From: Sphingomonas ginsenosidivorax | GTDB taxonomy: Bacteria; Pseudomonadota; Alphaproteobacteria; Sphingomonadales; Sphingomonadaceae | DNA length: 64,000 bases | Assembly: GCF_007995065.1 (NCBI RefSeq) | Contig: NZ_VOQR01000001.1 | Location: 2,359,001-2,423,000, forward strand | Direction: 5' to 3' | Shown: positions 32,653 through 40,830 of the stretch, piece by piece | Numbering within the stretch: the stretch's first letter is position 1 | Layout: each line of letters begins with the position of its first letter | Position numbers and translations under genes: made by a program | The notes under the pieces: generated by a model | What the model was told of the DNA's origin: nothing | The model's input: the letters and a program-made list of their open reading frames with translations, nothing else | Database searches by the model: none

Positions 32653-35100
32653 ATGCGCGCCGGTGCCTGCCTGATTGCCCTGCTCCTGACCACCACGGCC
32701 TACGCCCAGACGCCCGGCGGCAGCGCCTATCACCGCGCACCCGATGCGATCGCCAAGGCACTCGAGACGCCGCCGACCCCCGGCGTCGCCGTCAGCCCCG
32801 ATCACCGCACGCTGGCGATTCTGGGGCGCGAGAATTTGCCGACGATCGCCAATCTGTCGAAACCGATCTTGCGGCTGGGCGGCTACCGCATCGATCCCGC
32901 CACCAATGGCCAGGCCGAGGTCCGCGTGCAGTGGCTGAACGCGCTGAGCTTCAAGGACGTCGGCTCGGGGCGGACCGTCGCGGTCAAGCTGCCCGCGGGC
33001 TTGCGCTTCGCCGCCCCCGATTGGTCGCCCGACGGCACCCGCCTCGCCTTCTACGCACAAGACGCCGACGCCCTCTCGCTATGGATCGCCGAGCGCGATG
33101 GCAGCGCCCGCATGGTCGCCCGGGGGCTGAACGGCACGTTCGGCACGCCCTTCGCCTGGATGCCGGACAGCAAGGCGCTCGTCGCCTATACCGTGCCCGC
33201 CGGTCGCGGCGCGGCACCCGTTTCGAGCAGCACGCCCACCGGCCCGGTGATCCAGGAAAGCGCCGGTCGCACCTCGGCGGCGCGGACCTATGAGGATCTG
33301 CTCGGCGATGCGCATGACGAGGCGCTGTTCGACCATTATTTCACCGGTCAACTCGTCCGGATCGACCTTGCCGGCACCGCGCAGCCGATCGGAACGCCGG
33401 GCTTGATCACCGAGTTCAGCGTCTCCCCGGACGGTCGCTACCTGCTGACCGAGCGGCTCAAGCGCCCATATTCCTATCTGCTGCCCGCCAGGTTCTTCCC
33501 GACCGAGATCGCCGTCTCGACGTTGGATGGCCAACCGGTGAAGACCCTGGTCGATCGCCCGCTCGCCGACGATCTCCCGGTCGATTTCAACGCCACCGTC
33601 AAGGGCCCGCGCGAGGCGGTCTGGCGGTCTGATGCGCCTGCGACGCTGGTCTGGGCCGAAGCGCTGGACGGCGGCAATCCGCGCGCCAAGATCGCGTTCC
33701 ATGACACGGTGATGATGCAGGCCGCGCCGTTCGCTGCGGTACCGGTGGAACTGGCACGGACCCAGGCCCGCTATGCCACGACGATATGGGGCGACGATGG
33801 CTTCGCGGTGGTCGTCGACCGCGAATGGCGCACGCGGACCGAGCATCGCCTAGCCGTTGCGCCGTCGCGACCGGGCCAGACGCGGACGATAGCGACGCTC
33901 AACTATCAGGATCAATATGGGGATCCCGGCGAGCCGATGGTGGAGGAGAATGCCGCCGGGAAGCCGGTGATGCGCTTCACGCCGGCGCATGACGGCGTGT
34001 ACGTCACCGGCGACGGCGCGACGAAAGCGGGGGCGTTCCCCTTCCTCGCCACGATGCCGCTGGCCGGGGGCGAACAGACGCGGCTGTGGACCGCCAAGGC
34101 GCCCTATTACGAAACGGTGGTCGCACTGCTCGACGAGCGTGGCCGGCGCATCCTGACGCGGCGCGAGAGCGCGAAGCTTGCGCCCAACTACATGATCCGC
34201 GGCTTGAAGGCCGGCAGCGCGAAGGCGATCACCGCGTTCGCCGATCCCGCCCCGGTCTTCGCTGGTGTCACGCAGCGCACGATCACCTATCCGCGTGCCG
34301 ACGGACTCCAGCTGTCTGGATCGCTGTACCTGCCCGCCGGTTACGACGCGAAACGCGACGGGCCGCTGCCGACGTTGCTCTGGGCGTATCCGGCGGAGTT
34401 CACCGACGCGAAGGTCGCAGGCCAGACGGTCGATCAGGGCAACCGGTTCGTCCGCCCGCGCGGCATCAGCCACCTGTTCCTGCTGACGCAGGGCTATGCG
34501 ATCCTCGACAATCCATCGATGCCGATCATCGGCGAAGGCGGCGCCGAGGCCAACGATACCTATGTCAAGCAGCTGCAGCAGGACGCGCAGGCCGCGGTCG
34601 ATGCGGTGGTCAAGTCCGGCGTCGGCGACCGTACCCGAATGGCCGTCGGCGGGCACAGCTACGGTGCGTTCATGACCGCCAACCTGCTTGCGCATACCGA
34701 TCTGTTCCGCGCTGGCATCGCGCGGTCGGGCGCCTATAACCGCACGCTGACCCCGTTCGGCTTTCAGGCCGAGCAGCGCACCTACTGGCAGGCGACGCCG
34801 ACCTATACCGAGATGAGCCCGTTCACCTACGCAGACCGGATCAAGGCGCCGATCCTGCTGATCCATGGCGGCGCGGACGATAATAGCGGCACCTTCCCGA
34901 TCCAGTCGGAGCGCATGTACGCGGCGCTGAAGGGCAACGGCGCGACGGTACGCTATGTCGTCCTGCCCAACGAACCACATGGCTATCGCGCGCTGGAATC
35001 GACCGAGGAGACGCTGTGGCAGATGACCGACTGGCTGGACCGCTACGTCAAGCCGAAGCAGACCGGATCGGCGGTGGCGGCGAGCGCCGCGCGAGAGTGA
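32653..35100 (+). CDS. Secreted S9-family serine peptidase
   Basis: Prolyl-oligopeptidase-type enzyme of 815 residues. Signal peptide MRAGACLIALLLTTTAYAQ. An N-terminal beta-propeller is followed from about residue 550 by an alpha/beta-hydrolase domain with the catalytic triad in order: nucleophile Ser in GGHSYGAFM (near 670), Asp in HGGADDNSG (near 741) and His in LPNEPHGYRALE (near 775). This is the S9C-type acylaminoacyl/dipeptidyl peptidase layout, and the length (about 800) fits the glutamyl-endopeptidase-like group. It probably cleaves peptides in the periplasm. It stands alone, downstream of the sensor kinase by 209 bases; no evident regulator. Confidence 0.92.
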   Translation: MRAGACLIALLLTTTAYAQTPGGSAYHRAPDAIAKALETPPTPGVAVSPDHRTLAILGRENLPTIANLSKPILRLGGYRIDPATNGQAEVRVQWLNALSFKDVGSGRTVAVKLPAGLRFAAPDWSPDGTRLAFYAQDADALSLWIAERDGSARMVARGLNGTFGTPFAWMPDSKALVAYTVPAGRGAAPVSSSTPTGPVIQESAGRTSAARTYEDLLGDAHDEALFDHYFTGQLVRIDLAGTAQPIGTPGLITEFSVSPDGRYLLTERLKRPYSYLLPARFFPTEIAVSTLDGQPVKTLVDRPLADDLPVDFNATVKGPREAVWRSDAPATLVWAEALDGGNPRAKIAFHDTVMMQAAPFAAVPVELARTQARYATTIWGDDGFAVVVDREWRTRTEHRLAVAPSRPGQTRTIATLNYQDQYGDPGEPMVEENAAGKPVMRFTPAHDGVYVTGDGATKAGAFPFLATMPLAGGEQTRLWTAKAPYYETVVALLDERGRRILTRRESAKLAPNYMIRGLKAGSAKAITAFADPAPVFAGVTQRTITYPRADGLQLSGSLYLPAGYDAKRDGPLPTLLWAYPAEFTDAKVAGQTVDQGNRFVRPRGISHLFLLTQGYAILDNPSMPIIGEGGAEANDTYVKQLQQDAQAAVDAVVKSGVGDRTRMAVGGHSYGAFMTANLLAHTDLFRAGIARSGAYNRTLTPFGFQAEQRTYWQATPTYTEMSPFTYADRIKAPILLIHGGADDNSGTFPIQSERMYAALKGNGATVRYVVLPNEPHGYRALESTEETLWQMTDWLDRYVKPKQTGSAVAASAARE

Positions 35101-35188
35101 CCGATGCGCGGGTGACGGTCCGAAAGCGCGGCCGAAACGGCGATAGATGGCGAAGATGGGACGACCTCACCTGCCGCGCGCATAGGCG

Positions 35189-35627
35189 TCAGGGCCTGAT
35201 GAACCGGTAGGCGAAGCGATCCGTCTCCCCCTTTACCGCGGGATCAAACACCCTGATCGCGTGGGTGTCCGTATCGTTGGCGAGCAGGTTGCTCTGTGCG
35301 TCCAGCACGAAACCGGCTTCCAGCACGTCCTCGACGACCAACGTGGGGTCGATGCGATGCAGCGACTCGGTGTCGCGGGCGCCCGACCCGGCTGCGGCGG
35401 CGTGATCGATGACGACGTAACGGCCGCCGGATTTCAGACCTGCGTAGACGGACCGGTTGAAGGCGTTCGCCGTGGCGCCCCTGGCCCGGATCAGCGGAGT
35501 ATGGAGGTCGTGAAACGACATCGACCGATGGGGTGGACCCTGCCAGCGCGATGTGAGGTGCGCGATCGACCCGCAACTGCACCGGCATAAGGCGTTGGCC
35601 GTTAACCTGGATCGGCGAAAACGCCAC
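35189..35627 (-). pseudogene. SAM-dependent methyltransferase remnant
   Basis: The C-terminal part of a class I SAM methyltransferase: FHDLHTPLIRARGATANAFNRSVY, then GLKSGGRYVVIDHAA and DTESLHRIDP with the ending GETDRFAYRFIRP. A neighbouring frame upstream contributes HIALAGSTPSVDVV, the usual sequence just before it, so a frameshift sits near 35522. The SAM-binding motif I is not found. An in-frame ATG at 35521 could yield 110 residues, but the N-terminal half of the enzyme is missing. A dead gene. Confidence 0.65.
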
Positions 35628-35887
35628 AATATCGGTCGATGCGTCGCGCGGATAAGCCGTCCGGTGTACAGTAGAAAGGTACAGAGACCACCCCGCGGGA
35701 TATCAGGCAACCGCGGCTCCCCGCTTTGCTAGGCAGCATGCCTTCGCTGGCAGGTACAGCACCAGCGCTGGCTGAACCACACGCGAAACGGGCTCGCAGC
35801 GATCATCTCGTCCGAGCCCCGGCGTAGCTACGAACACGGCCGGCAGGGCTGCATCGATCCGACACGGCCTCCGCCCTAACCTCGGCG

Positions 35888-37273
35888 TCAGCCGAGGAGC
35901 AGCGTGCCCCAGGCCGGCAGGGTGACGGTCTCGCCGGCCCTCAGCGTCACCTTGCGACCGGTGCGGAACTCGACGTAGCGGCCTGCCTGGAGTGCGGTCG
36001 GGAAGTTTACCGTCACCGGGGTCTTCGAAAAGTTGAACGCCGCGAACACCTGGTCGTCGCCCTGGCGGCGGACGAAGCTGAAGACCTGTGCGGGCTTGTC
36101 GTTCTCGACCTTGATCATCGTCGCGCCCCATTTGCCGTTGGCGAGCGCGCCATGGCCTTTGCGGAACGCGATCAGGTCGCGGTAGAGCGCGTCGAGCCGG
36201 CACGGCCTGGACCAGTCGATCGGGTCCTTCTCGAAGAACTTCAGCCGCTTCGGATTGCACGCTTCCTGGCCGTTGTAGATCATCGGGATGCCCTCGCCGA
36301 TCATCTCCAGCGTGATTGCGGAGTCGAGCATCGGCCCGAACGCCTCGAACTGCGTCTTGTGCCAGGCGTTGATGTCGTGGTTCTCGATCCACAGCATCCG
36401 CATCCCCGCCTTGGGCCAGCCCTTTTCGTTCTCGCTGTAATAGCCGTAGAGCGCGGTCGCGTCGGAGGTGCCGGCTGCGATACCCTCCATCGTCTCGTAC
36501 CATTGCCAGCTATAGGTCGCGTCGAACGCGCGCATCAGCAGGTCGGGCGTCTTCCATTCGGCGAGCATGAACACCGGCCGGATCGCCTCGAGATCGACGC
36601 GCACGCCCTCCCAGAAATCGAGCGGGACATAGCCCGCGACATCGGCGCGGTAGCCATCGATGCCGATGTCGCGCACCCAATAGGCCATCGCCTCGGTCAT
36701 CGCCTTGCGCAGCGCCGGCTTCGAATAATCGAGATCGATGATGTCGGTCCAATCCCACCACGGGGTCGGGTGGAAATCGCCGTGCCAGTCGCGTTTGTAC
36801 CAGTCGGGATGCTGGGTGACCCAGGCGTGATCCCAGGCGGTGTGGTTGGCGACCCAGTCGAGGATGACGTGGAAGCCCTGCCTGTGCGCGGCGTCGACGA
36901 ACGCCTTCAGATCGGCCTTGGTGCCGAATTCGGGGTTCACCGCGGTATAGTCGCGCACCGAATAGGGGCTGCCGAGCGTGCCCTTGCGGTTCTTCGCGCC
37001 GATCGGCTGGACCGGCATAAGCCAGAGGATGTCGACGCCGAGTGTCTTCAGCCGCGGCAGCTCGGCCTGCGCCGCGCGGAACGTGCCTTCCCGGGTGAAC
37101 TGGCGGGTGTTGATCTGGTAGATCACCGCGTCCTTCGCCCAAGGCGCGTTCTGCAGCGTCACATAGGGGCGCGGCGCATAGTCCGCCTCGGTCCGCTGGT
37201 CGATCGGCGGGCGCTGGGCGAGCGCGGGGGTTGCGGCGAGGGCAAGCGACAGGGCGGCGGCGAGAGCGCGCAT
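35888..37273 (-). CDS. Alpha-amylase-family glycoside hydrolase (GH13), exported
   Basis: A 461-residue GH13 enzyme with signal peptide MRALAAALSLALAATPALAQ. The (beta/alpha)8 barrel has the four conserved regions: DWVANHT (region I), GYRADVAG with the nucleophile Asp (II), MLAEW with the acid/base Glu (III) and IENHD with the transition-state Asp (IV). It most probably splits alpha-1,4-glucans or maltodextrins in the periplasm. The ATG shares one base with the stop of the preceding transporter gene (TGATG), so it is translated from the same message. It belongs to the maltodextrin locus and should be co-regulated with the MFS carrier by the LacI protein at 39603. Confidence 0.93.
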   Translation of the reverse strand: MRALAAALSLALAATPALAQRPPIDQRTEADYAPRPYVTLQNAPWAKDAVIYQINTRQFTREGTFRAAQAELPRLKTLGVDILWLMPVQPIGAKNRKGTLGSPYSVRDYTAVNPEFGTKADLKAFVDAAHRQGFHVILDWVANHTAWDHAWVTQHPDWYKRDWHGDFHPTPWWDWTDIIDLDYSKPALRKAMTEAMAYWVRDIGIDGYRADVAGYVPLDFWEGVRVDLEAIRPVFMLAEWKTPDLLMRAFDATYSWQWYETMEGIAAGTSDATALYGYYSENEKGWPKAGMRMLWIENHDINAWHKTQFEAFGPMLDSAITLEMIGEGIPMIYNGQEACNPKRLKFFEKDPIDWSRPCRLDALYRDLIAFRKGHGALANGKWGATMIKVENDKPAQVFSFVRRQGDDQVFAAFNFSKTPVTVNFPTALQAGRYVEFRTGRKVTLRAGETVTLPAWGTLLLG

Positions 37274-38781
37274 CAGGATACTCCATCCTTGGTTTCGGGC
37301 ACGCGCAGCATCGCCAGCGCGGCAATTCCCAGCACGATCGCGGCGAACGCCATCGTCCAGATCGGTTCGGTCGGGAAGAACGCCTTCAGCACCGACCCCA
37401 TCACCGTCGCGACGAGCAGCTGCGGGATGACGATGAAGACGTTGAACAGGCCCATATAGATGCCGAGCTTCGCCTGCGGCAGGCTGGAGGCGAGGATCGC
37501 ATAGGGCATGGCGAGGATCGACGCCCAGGCGATGCCGACGCCGATCTCGCTGAGGATCAGCAGCATCGGATCGCGCACCACGAGGAAGCTCGCAAAGCCC
37601 GCCGCGCCGCACAGCAGGCACGCGATATGCGTCTTCACGCGCCCGATCCGCGCGGCGAGGCGCGGCAGGATCAGCAAGGCGGCAACCGCGGCGACCGCGT
37701 TGTAGACCGCGAACAGCACGCCGACCCAGTCGCCACCGGCGTTGTAGGCCGCGCTGGTCGGGTCGCTCGACCCGTACATATACTGCGCGACCACCGGCGT
37801 GGTGAAGATCCACATGATGAACAGCGCCGACCAGCTGAAGAACTGCGCGAGCGCGAGCCGCTTCATGACGAGGGGCATGCCGGCGAAGTCGCCGACGATC
37901 GCGCTGAGCGCGTTGTCAGGGTTGTTTCCGCGCGCGAGGCGGATCGCCGCGATGCTCGCCGCGCCGTACGCGACCAGCAGCGCACCGAGCAGATAGACTT
38001 CCTTCTGCAGGGCCAGCTCGGGCACCGCGACGATCACCGCGACGCCGGCGGCGATCCAGGCGAGGCTGCGGCCGAAGCTGCGCGTGGCGAGCGCACGGAC
38101 GGGCTGCATCGCCACCTCGTCGCGGTCGGCGAACGCTGCCATCTGGTCCGGGCTGTATTCCTTCGTGTTGCCGATCGTCCACAGCACGGCGAGCAGCAGC
38201 GCGGCGCCGCCGAACCAGAAGCTGTAGCGCACCGTGTCGGGCACGCCGGACAGCGCGTCGCCCGACACGCCCAAATGGCCGAGCACGAAGGGGAAGATCG
38301 AGCCGACGACCGCGCCGACACCGATGAACATCGTCTGCAGCGCATAGCCGGCGGTATGCTGGTCCTTGCGCAGCATGTCGCCGACGAACGCGCGGAACGG
38401 CTCCATCGCGACGTTGATCGAGGCGTCGAGCACCCACAGGGTGACCGCGGCGAGCCACAGGACCCGCGCCTCGGGCATCACGAACAGCGCCAGCGCCGCG
38501 AGCACTGCGCCGGCGAAGAAATAGGGCCGGCGCCGCCCGAAGCGGGTCCAGGTGCGGTCGCTGTAATGGCCGATGATCGGCTGGATCAGCAGCCCGGTCA
38601 GCGGGGCCGCCACCCAGAGATAGGACAGGTCGTCGAGCGACCCGCCAAGCGTCTGAAAGATGCGGCTCATATTGGCGTTCTGGAGCGCGAAGCCGATCTG
38701 GATGCCGAAAAAGCCGAAGCTGATGTTCCACAGGCCGTCAAAGCCCTGGACTGGTTTCTCGGTCACGACGCGACTCCCCAT
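37273..38781 (-). CDS. MFS sugar transporter, SLC45-like (probable maltose/maltodextrin)
   Basis: A 502-residue twelve-helix permease. The early segment NISFGFFGIQIGFALQNANMSRIFQTLGG and the loop motif GHYSDRTWTRFGRRRPYFFAGA (the MFS D-R-x-G-R-R/K signature) mark the SLC45/SUC branch used for maltose, sucrose or glucosides in related bacteria. A middle cytoplasmic loop carries an NTKEYSPDQMAAFADRDE segment. Genes of this family next to GH13 enzymes and a TonB receptor are known for maltose uptake in Caulobacter and Xanthomonas. It precedes and overlaps the amylase gene. The ATG has a weak ribosome site. Substrate is inferred from context, not seen in the sequence. Confidence 0.88.
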   Translation of the reverse strand: MGSRVVTEKPVQGFDGLWNISFGFFGIQIGFALQNANMSRIFQTLGGSLDDLSYLWVAAPLTGLLIQPIIGHYSDRTWTRFGRRRPYFFAGAVLAALALFVMPEARVLWLAAVTLWVLDASINVAMEPFRAFVGDMLRKDQHTAGYALQTMFIGVGAVVGSIFPFVLGHLGVSGDALSGVPDTVRYSFWFGGAALLLAVLWTIGNTKEYSPDQMAAFADRDEVAMQPVRALATRSFGRSLAWIAAGVAVIVAVPELALQKEVYLLGALLVAYGAASIAAIRLARGNNPDNALSAIVGDFAGMPLVMKRLALAQFFSWSALFIMWIFTTPVVAQYMYGSSDPTSAAYNAGGDWVGVLFAVYNAVAAVAALLILPRLAARIGRVKTHIACLLCGAAGFASFLVVRDPMLLILSEIGVGIAWASILAMPYAILASSLPQAKLGIYMGLFNVFIVIPQLLVATVMGSVLKAFFPTEPIWTMAFAAIVLGIAALAMLRVPETKDGVS

Positions 38782-38849
38782 GGTCGCCGTGTAACGCCCG
38801 GCGTTCCTGGCGGACAGGCGTGCAGAGAAGCGGCGGCGCGCACAACCAT

Positions 38850-38861
38850 GCATACGAATGT
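38850..38861. promoter_or_regulatory. Possible maltose-regulator half-operator
   Basis: GCATACGAATGT lies in the gap between the divergent MFS transporter and DUF6445 genes. Its first half (GCATACG) is identical to the inverted reading of the palindrome at 40691-40704. Both may be sites for the LacI protein encoded at 39603, but the second half is degenerate here. Confidence 0.3.
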
Positions 38862-38910
38862 CGCGGCGATTATGTTGCGGGACCGGGCCTCGGTGCGGCA
38901 AGGCAGCACG

Positions 38911-39591
38911 ATGAGCGATCCGGCGAAGACGACCGTGCAGTATCTGGGGGCGGAACGCCGCCCGCTGATCGCGATCGACGAGTTCTGGTCCGATCCCGAC
39001 GCGCTGCGCGAGGATGCGGCGAGCCTGCGGATGGGCGCGATCGGCCCGCATTATCCGGGCGTGCGCGCCGAGGTGCCGGTGCGCCTCGCCGAGACGATGC
39101 GCCGCCGGATCGCGCCTCTGCTCGCCGAGCATTTCGGTCTCGACCCTGCACCGGCCGTGTCGGAGGCCTATTATTCGCTGGTCACCACCGCGCCCGCCGA
39201 TCTGGGCCCGATCCAGCGGCTGCCGCATTTCGACGGGGTCGAGGCGCGGCGGATCGCGGTGCTGCTGTTCCTGGGGCATGGCGAAAAGGGCGGCACCGCC
39301 TTCTACCGCCAGCGCGACACCGGGTTCGAAAGCGTCGACGCCTCGCGACTCGACCGGTTCAGGACCGCGCTTGAGGCCAGCGTCGCGACGCATGGGCTGC
39401 CCGAAGCCGCGTATATTGCGGGCGACACGCCACTGTACGAACGGATCGCAGTGCAACCCGGCCGCTTCAACCGCGCGCTCGTCTATGCGGGCAACACGCT
39501 CCACTGCGCCGACCTGCCGCCGGACGTGACGCTCAGTGCCGATCCGCTCGTCGGGCGCCTGACGCTCAACCTGTTCCTGTTCGACGACTGA
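38911..39591 (+). CDS. DUF6445-family protein
   Basis: A 226-residue cytoplasmic protein. The features LIAIDEFWSDPDALREDA, GPHYPGVRAEVP, LPHFDG and HGEKGGTAFYR, then FNRALVYAGNTLHCA and a C-terminal GRLTLNLFLF, are what I recognise as DUF6445. The H-x-D of LPHFDG and the later H of NTLHCA resemble iron ligands of 2-oxoglutarate-dependent oxygenases, so a hydroxylase role is conceivable, but no activity is established. The family is regularly found beside TonB-dependent receptors and halogenase-like proteins in sphingomonads and xanthomonads. Divergent from the MFS transporter, converging on the LacI gene 11 bases ahead. Confidence 0.8.
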   Translation: MSDPAKTTVQYLGAERRPLIAIDEFWSDPDALREDAASLRMGAIGPHYPGVRAEVPVRLAETMRRRIAPLLAEHFGLDPAPAVSEAYYSLVTTAPADLGPIQRLPHFDGVEARRIAVLLFLGHGEKGGTAFYRQRDTGFESVDASRLDRFRTALEASVATHGLPEAAYIAGDTPLYERIAVQPGRFNRALVYAGNTLHCADLPPDVTLSADPLVGRLTLNLFLFDD

Positions 39592-39602
39592 GCGCCGGGG
39601 GC

Positions 39603-40625
39603 TCAGCCCCCGCTGCTCGCGCGCACGACGAGGCGGGTCGGCAGCGGCGCGGCGTCGACCGTCTCGCCGCGCAGATGCGCGAGCAACTGCGCGACCAGCG
39701 CCTCGCCGGCGCGGCGCGAATCCTGCGCGACGGTCGAGAGCGGCGGGCTGGTCAGTTGCGCCGAGGGGAGATCGTCGAACCCGACGATCGCGACGTCGCC
39801 AGGTACCGAGCGTCCAACGCCGGCGAGTGCCCGCATCGCGCCGATCGCGATACTGTCGCTGGCCGCGAATACCGCATCGAACGCGACGTCGCGACGGAGC
39901 AGGTCCTCCATCGCCTGCTGCCCCGCATCCTCGTCGGTGATCGAATCGACCTGCAGCCGCGCATCGGGCGCGAGGCCGGCTGCCGCCAGCGCGTCGCGGT
40001 AGCCGCGATAGCGTTCCTCGAGCTCGGGATAGCGTCCGTCCGCGGTGCCGAGGAAGGCGATCCTTCGCCGTCCGCCTTCGGTCAGGTGCGAAACCGCCGC
40101 CTCGCCCCCGCCGCGGTTGTCCGAGCCGACCGTGATTCCTGCCGGCCCCGTCGCCACTGCGCCCCAGCGCACGACATGCGTCCCCTGTTCGGTCAGGTGG
40201 TCGAGCCGGTCGCGATACGCCTCGTAATCGCCGTAACCGAGCAGGATGATCCCGTCCGCCTTGCGGCTGTCCTGGTAATCGACATGCCAGTCGCCCGACA
40301 GCTGCTGGAACGAGATCAGCAGGTCATAGCCGGCGCGCGCGCTGGCATGCGTGATCGACCCCAGCATCGACAGGAAGAACGGATTGATCGTCGCATCGTC
40401 CGCCGCGACCTCTTCGAAAAAGAGCAGCGCCAGCGTGTTCGACGCCTGGCTGCGCAGCGACGAGGCATTCTTGTCGACCGCGTAATGCAGACTGCGCGCG
40501 ATCGCCTCGATCCGCGCGCGCGTCTGCGCATTGACCGACTTCACCCCGCGCAGTGCGCGCGACACCGTCGGCTGCGACACCCCTGCCAGCTGCGCGATAT
40601 CGAACGAGGTCGGTCGCTTGCCCAT
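39603..40625 (-). CDS. LacI-family repressor of the maltodextrin locus
   Basis: A 340-residue LacI/GalR regulator. The HTH is at the very start: SFDIAQLAGVSQPTVSRALRG, then the hinge segment SLHYAVDKNASSLRSQ. The periplasmic-binding-protein-like core shows LALLFFEEVA, DGIILLGYGDYEAY, RRRIAFLGTADGRYPELEERYRGY and DAVFAASDSIAIGAMRAL, with VAIVGFDDLPSAQL near the end. It lies between the DUF6445 gene and the TonB receptor and probably controls the receptor-hydrolase run and perhaps the divergent amylase/MFS pair, in response to a maltose-type sugar. A palindromic candidate operator sits 66 bases upstream of its own ATG, in the gap shared with the receptor gene. Confidence 0.93.
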   Translation of the reverse strand: MGKRPTSFDIAQLAGVSQPTVSRALRGVKSVNAQTRARIEAIARSLHYAVDKNASSLRSQASNTLALLFFEEVAADDATINPFFLSMLGSITHASARAGYDLLISFQQLSGDWHVDYQDSRKADGIILLGYGDYEAYRDRLDHLTEQGTHVVRWGAVATGPAGITVGSDNRGGGEAAVSHLTEGGRRRIAFLGTADGRYPELEERYRGYRDALAAAGLAPDARLQVDSITDEDAGQQAMEDLLRRDVAFDAVFAASDSIAIGAMRALAGVGRSVPGDVAIVGFDDLPSAQLTSPPLSTVAQDSRRAGEALVAQLLAHLRGETVDAAPLPTRLVVRASSGG

Positions 40626-40690
40626 CGTCAGCGCGACCGCCGACGCGACACAAAGGACACAGTCGGGGCGGGAGCGACCGGCATAGCTCC

Positions 40691-40704
40691 TGAATACGTA
40701 TGCT
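40691..40704. promoter_or_regulatory. Candidate LacI-type operator TGAATACGTATGCT
   Basis: The core ATACGTAT (40694-40701) is a perfect palindrome, flanked by TGA on one side and GCT on the other, in the gap between the divergent LacI gene and the TonB receptor gene. Position and symmetry suit a LacI-family site that could control both genes. The half-site GCATACG recurs at 38850. Confidence 0.5.
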
Positions 40705-40830
40705 CGTCTCTTTTGCAACGACCCTGCCGGAAATATAGCCGGGGTGGGACAATCGACGCGCAGCAACGACGTCGAGGACACTGAATTTCTGGTCGAGGAT
40801 GCGCGGATTTCCGCCGCCGAAGGGGACATT

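Noticed and set aside
35101-35188. A terminator after the S9 peptidase gene
   Set aside because: No stem with a T-run could be found by eye.
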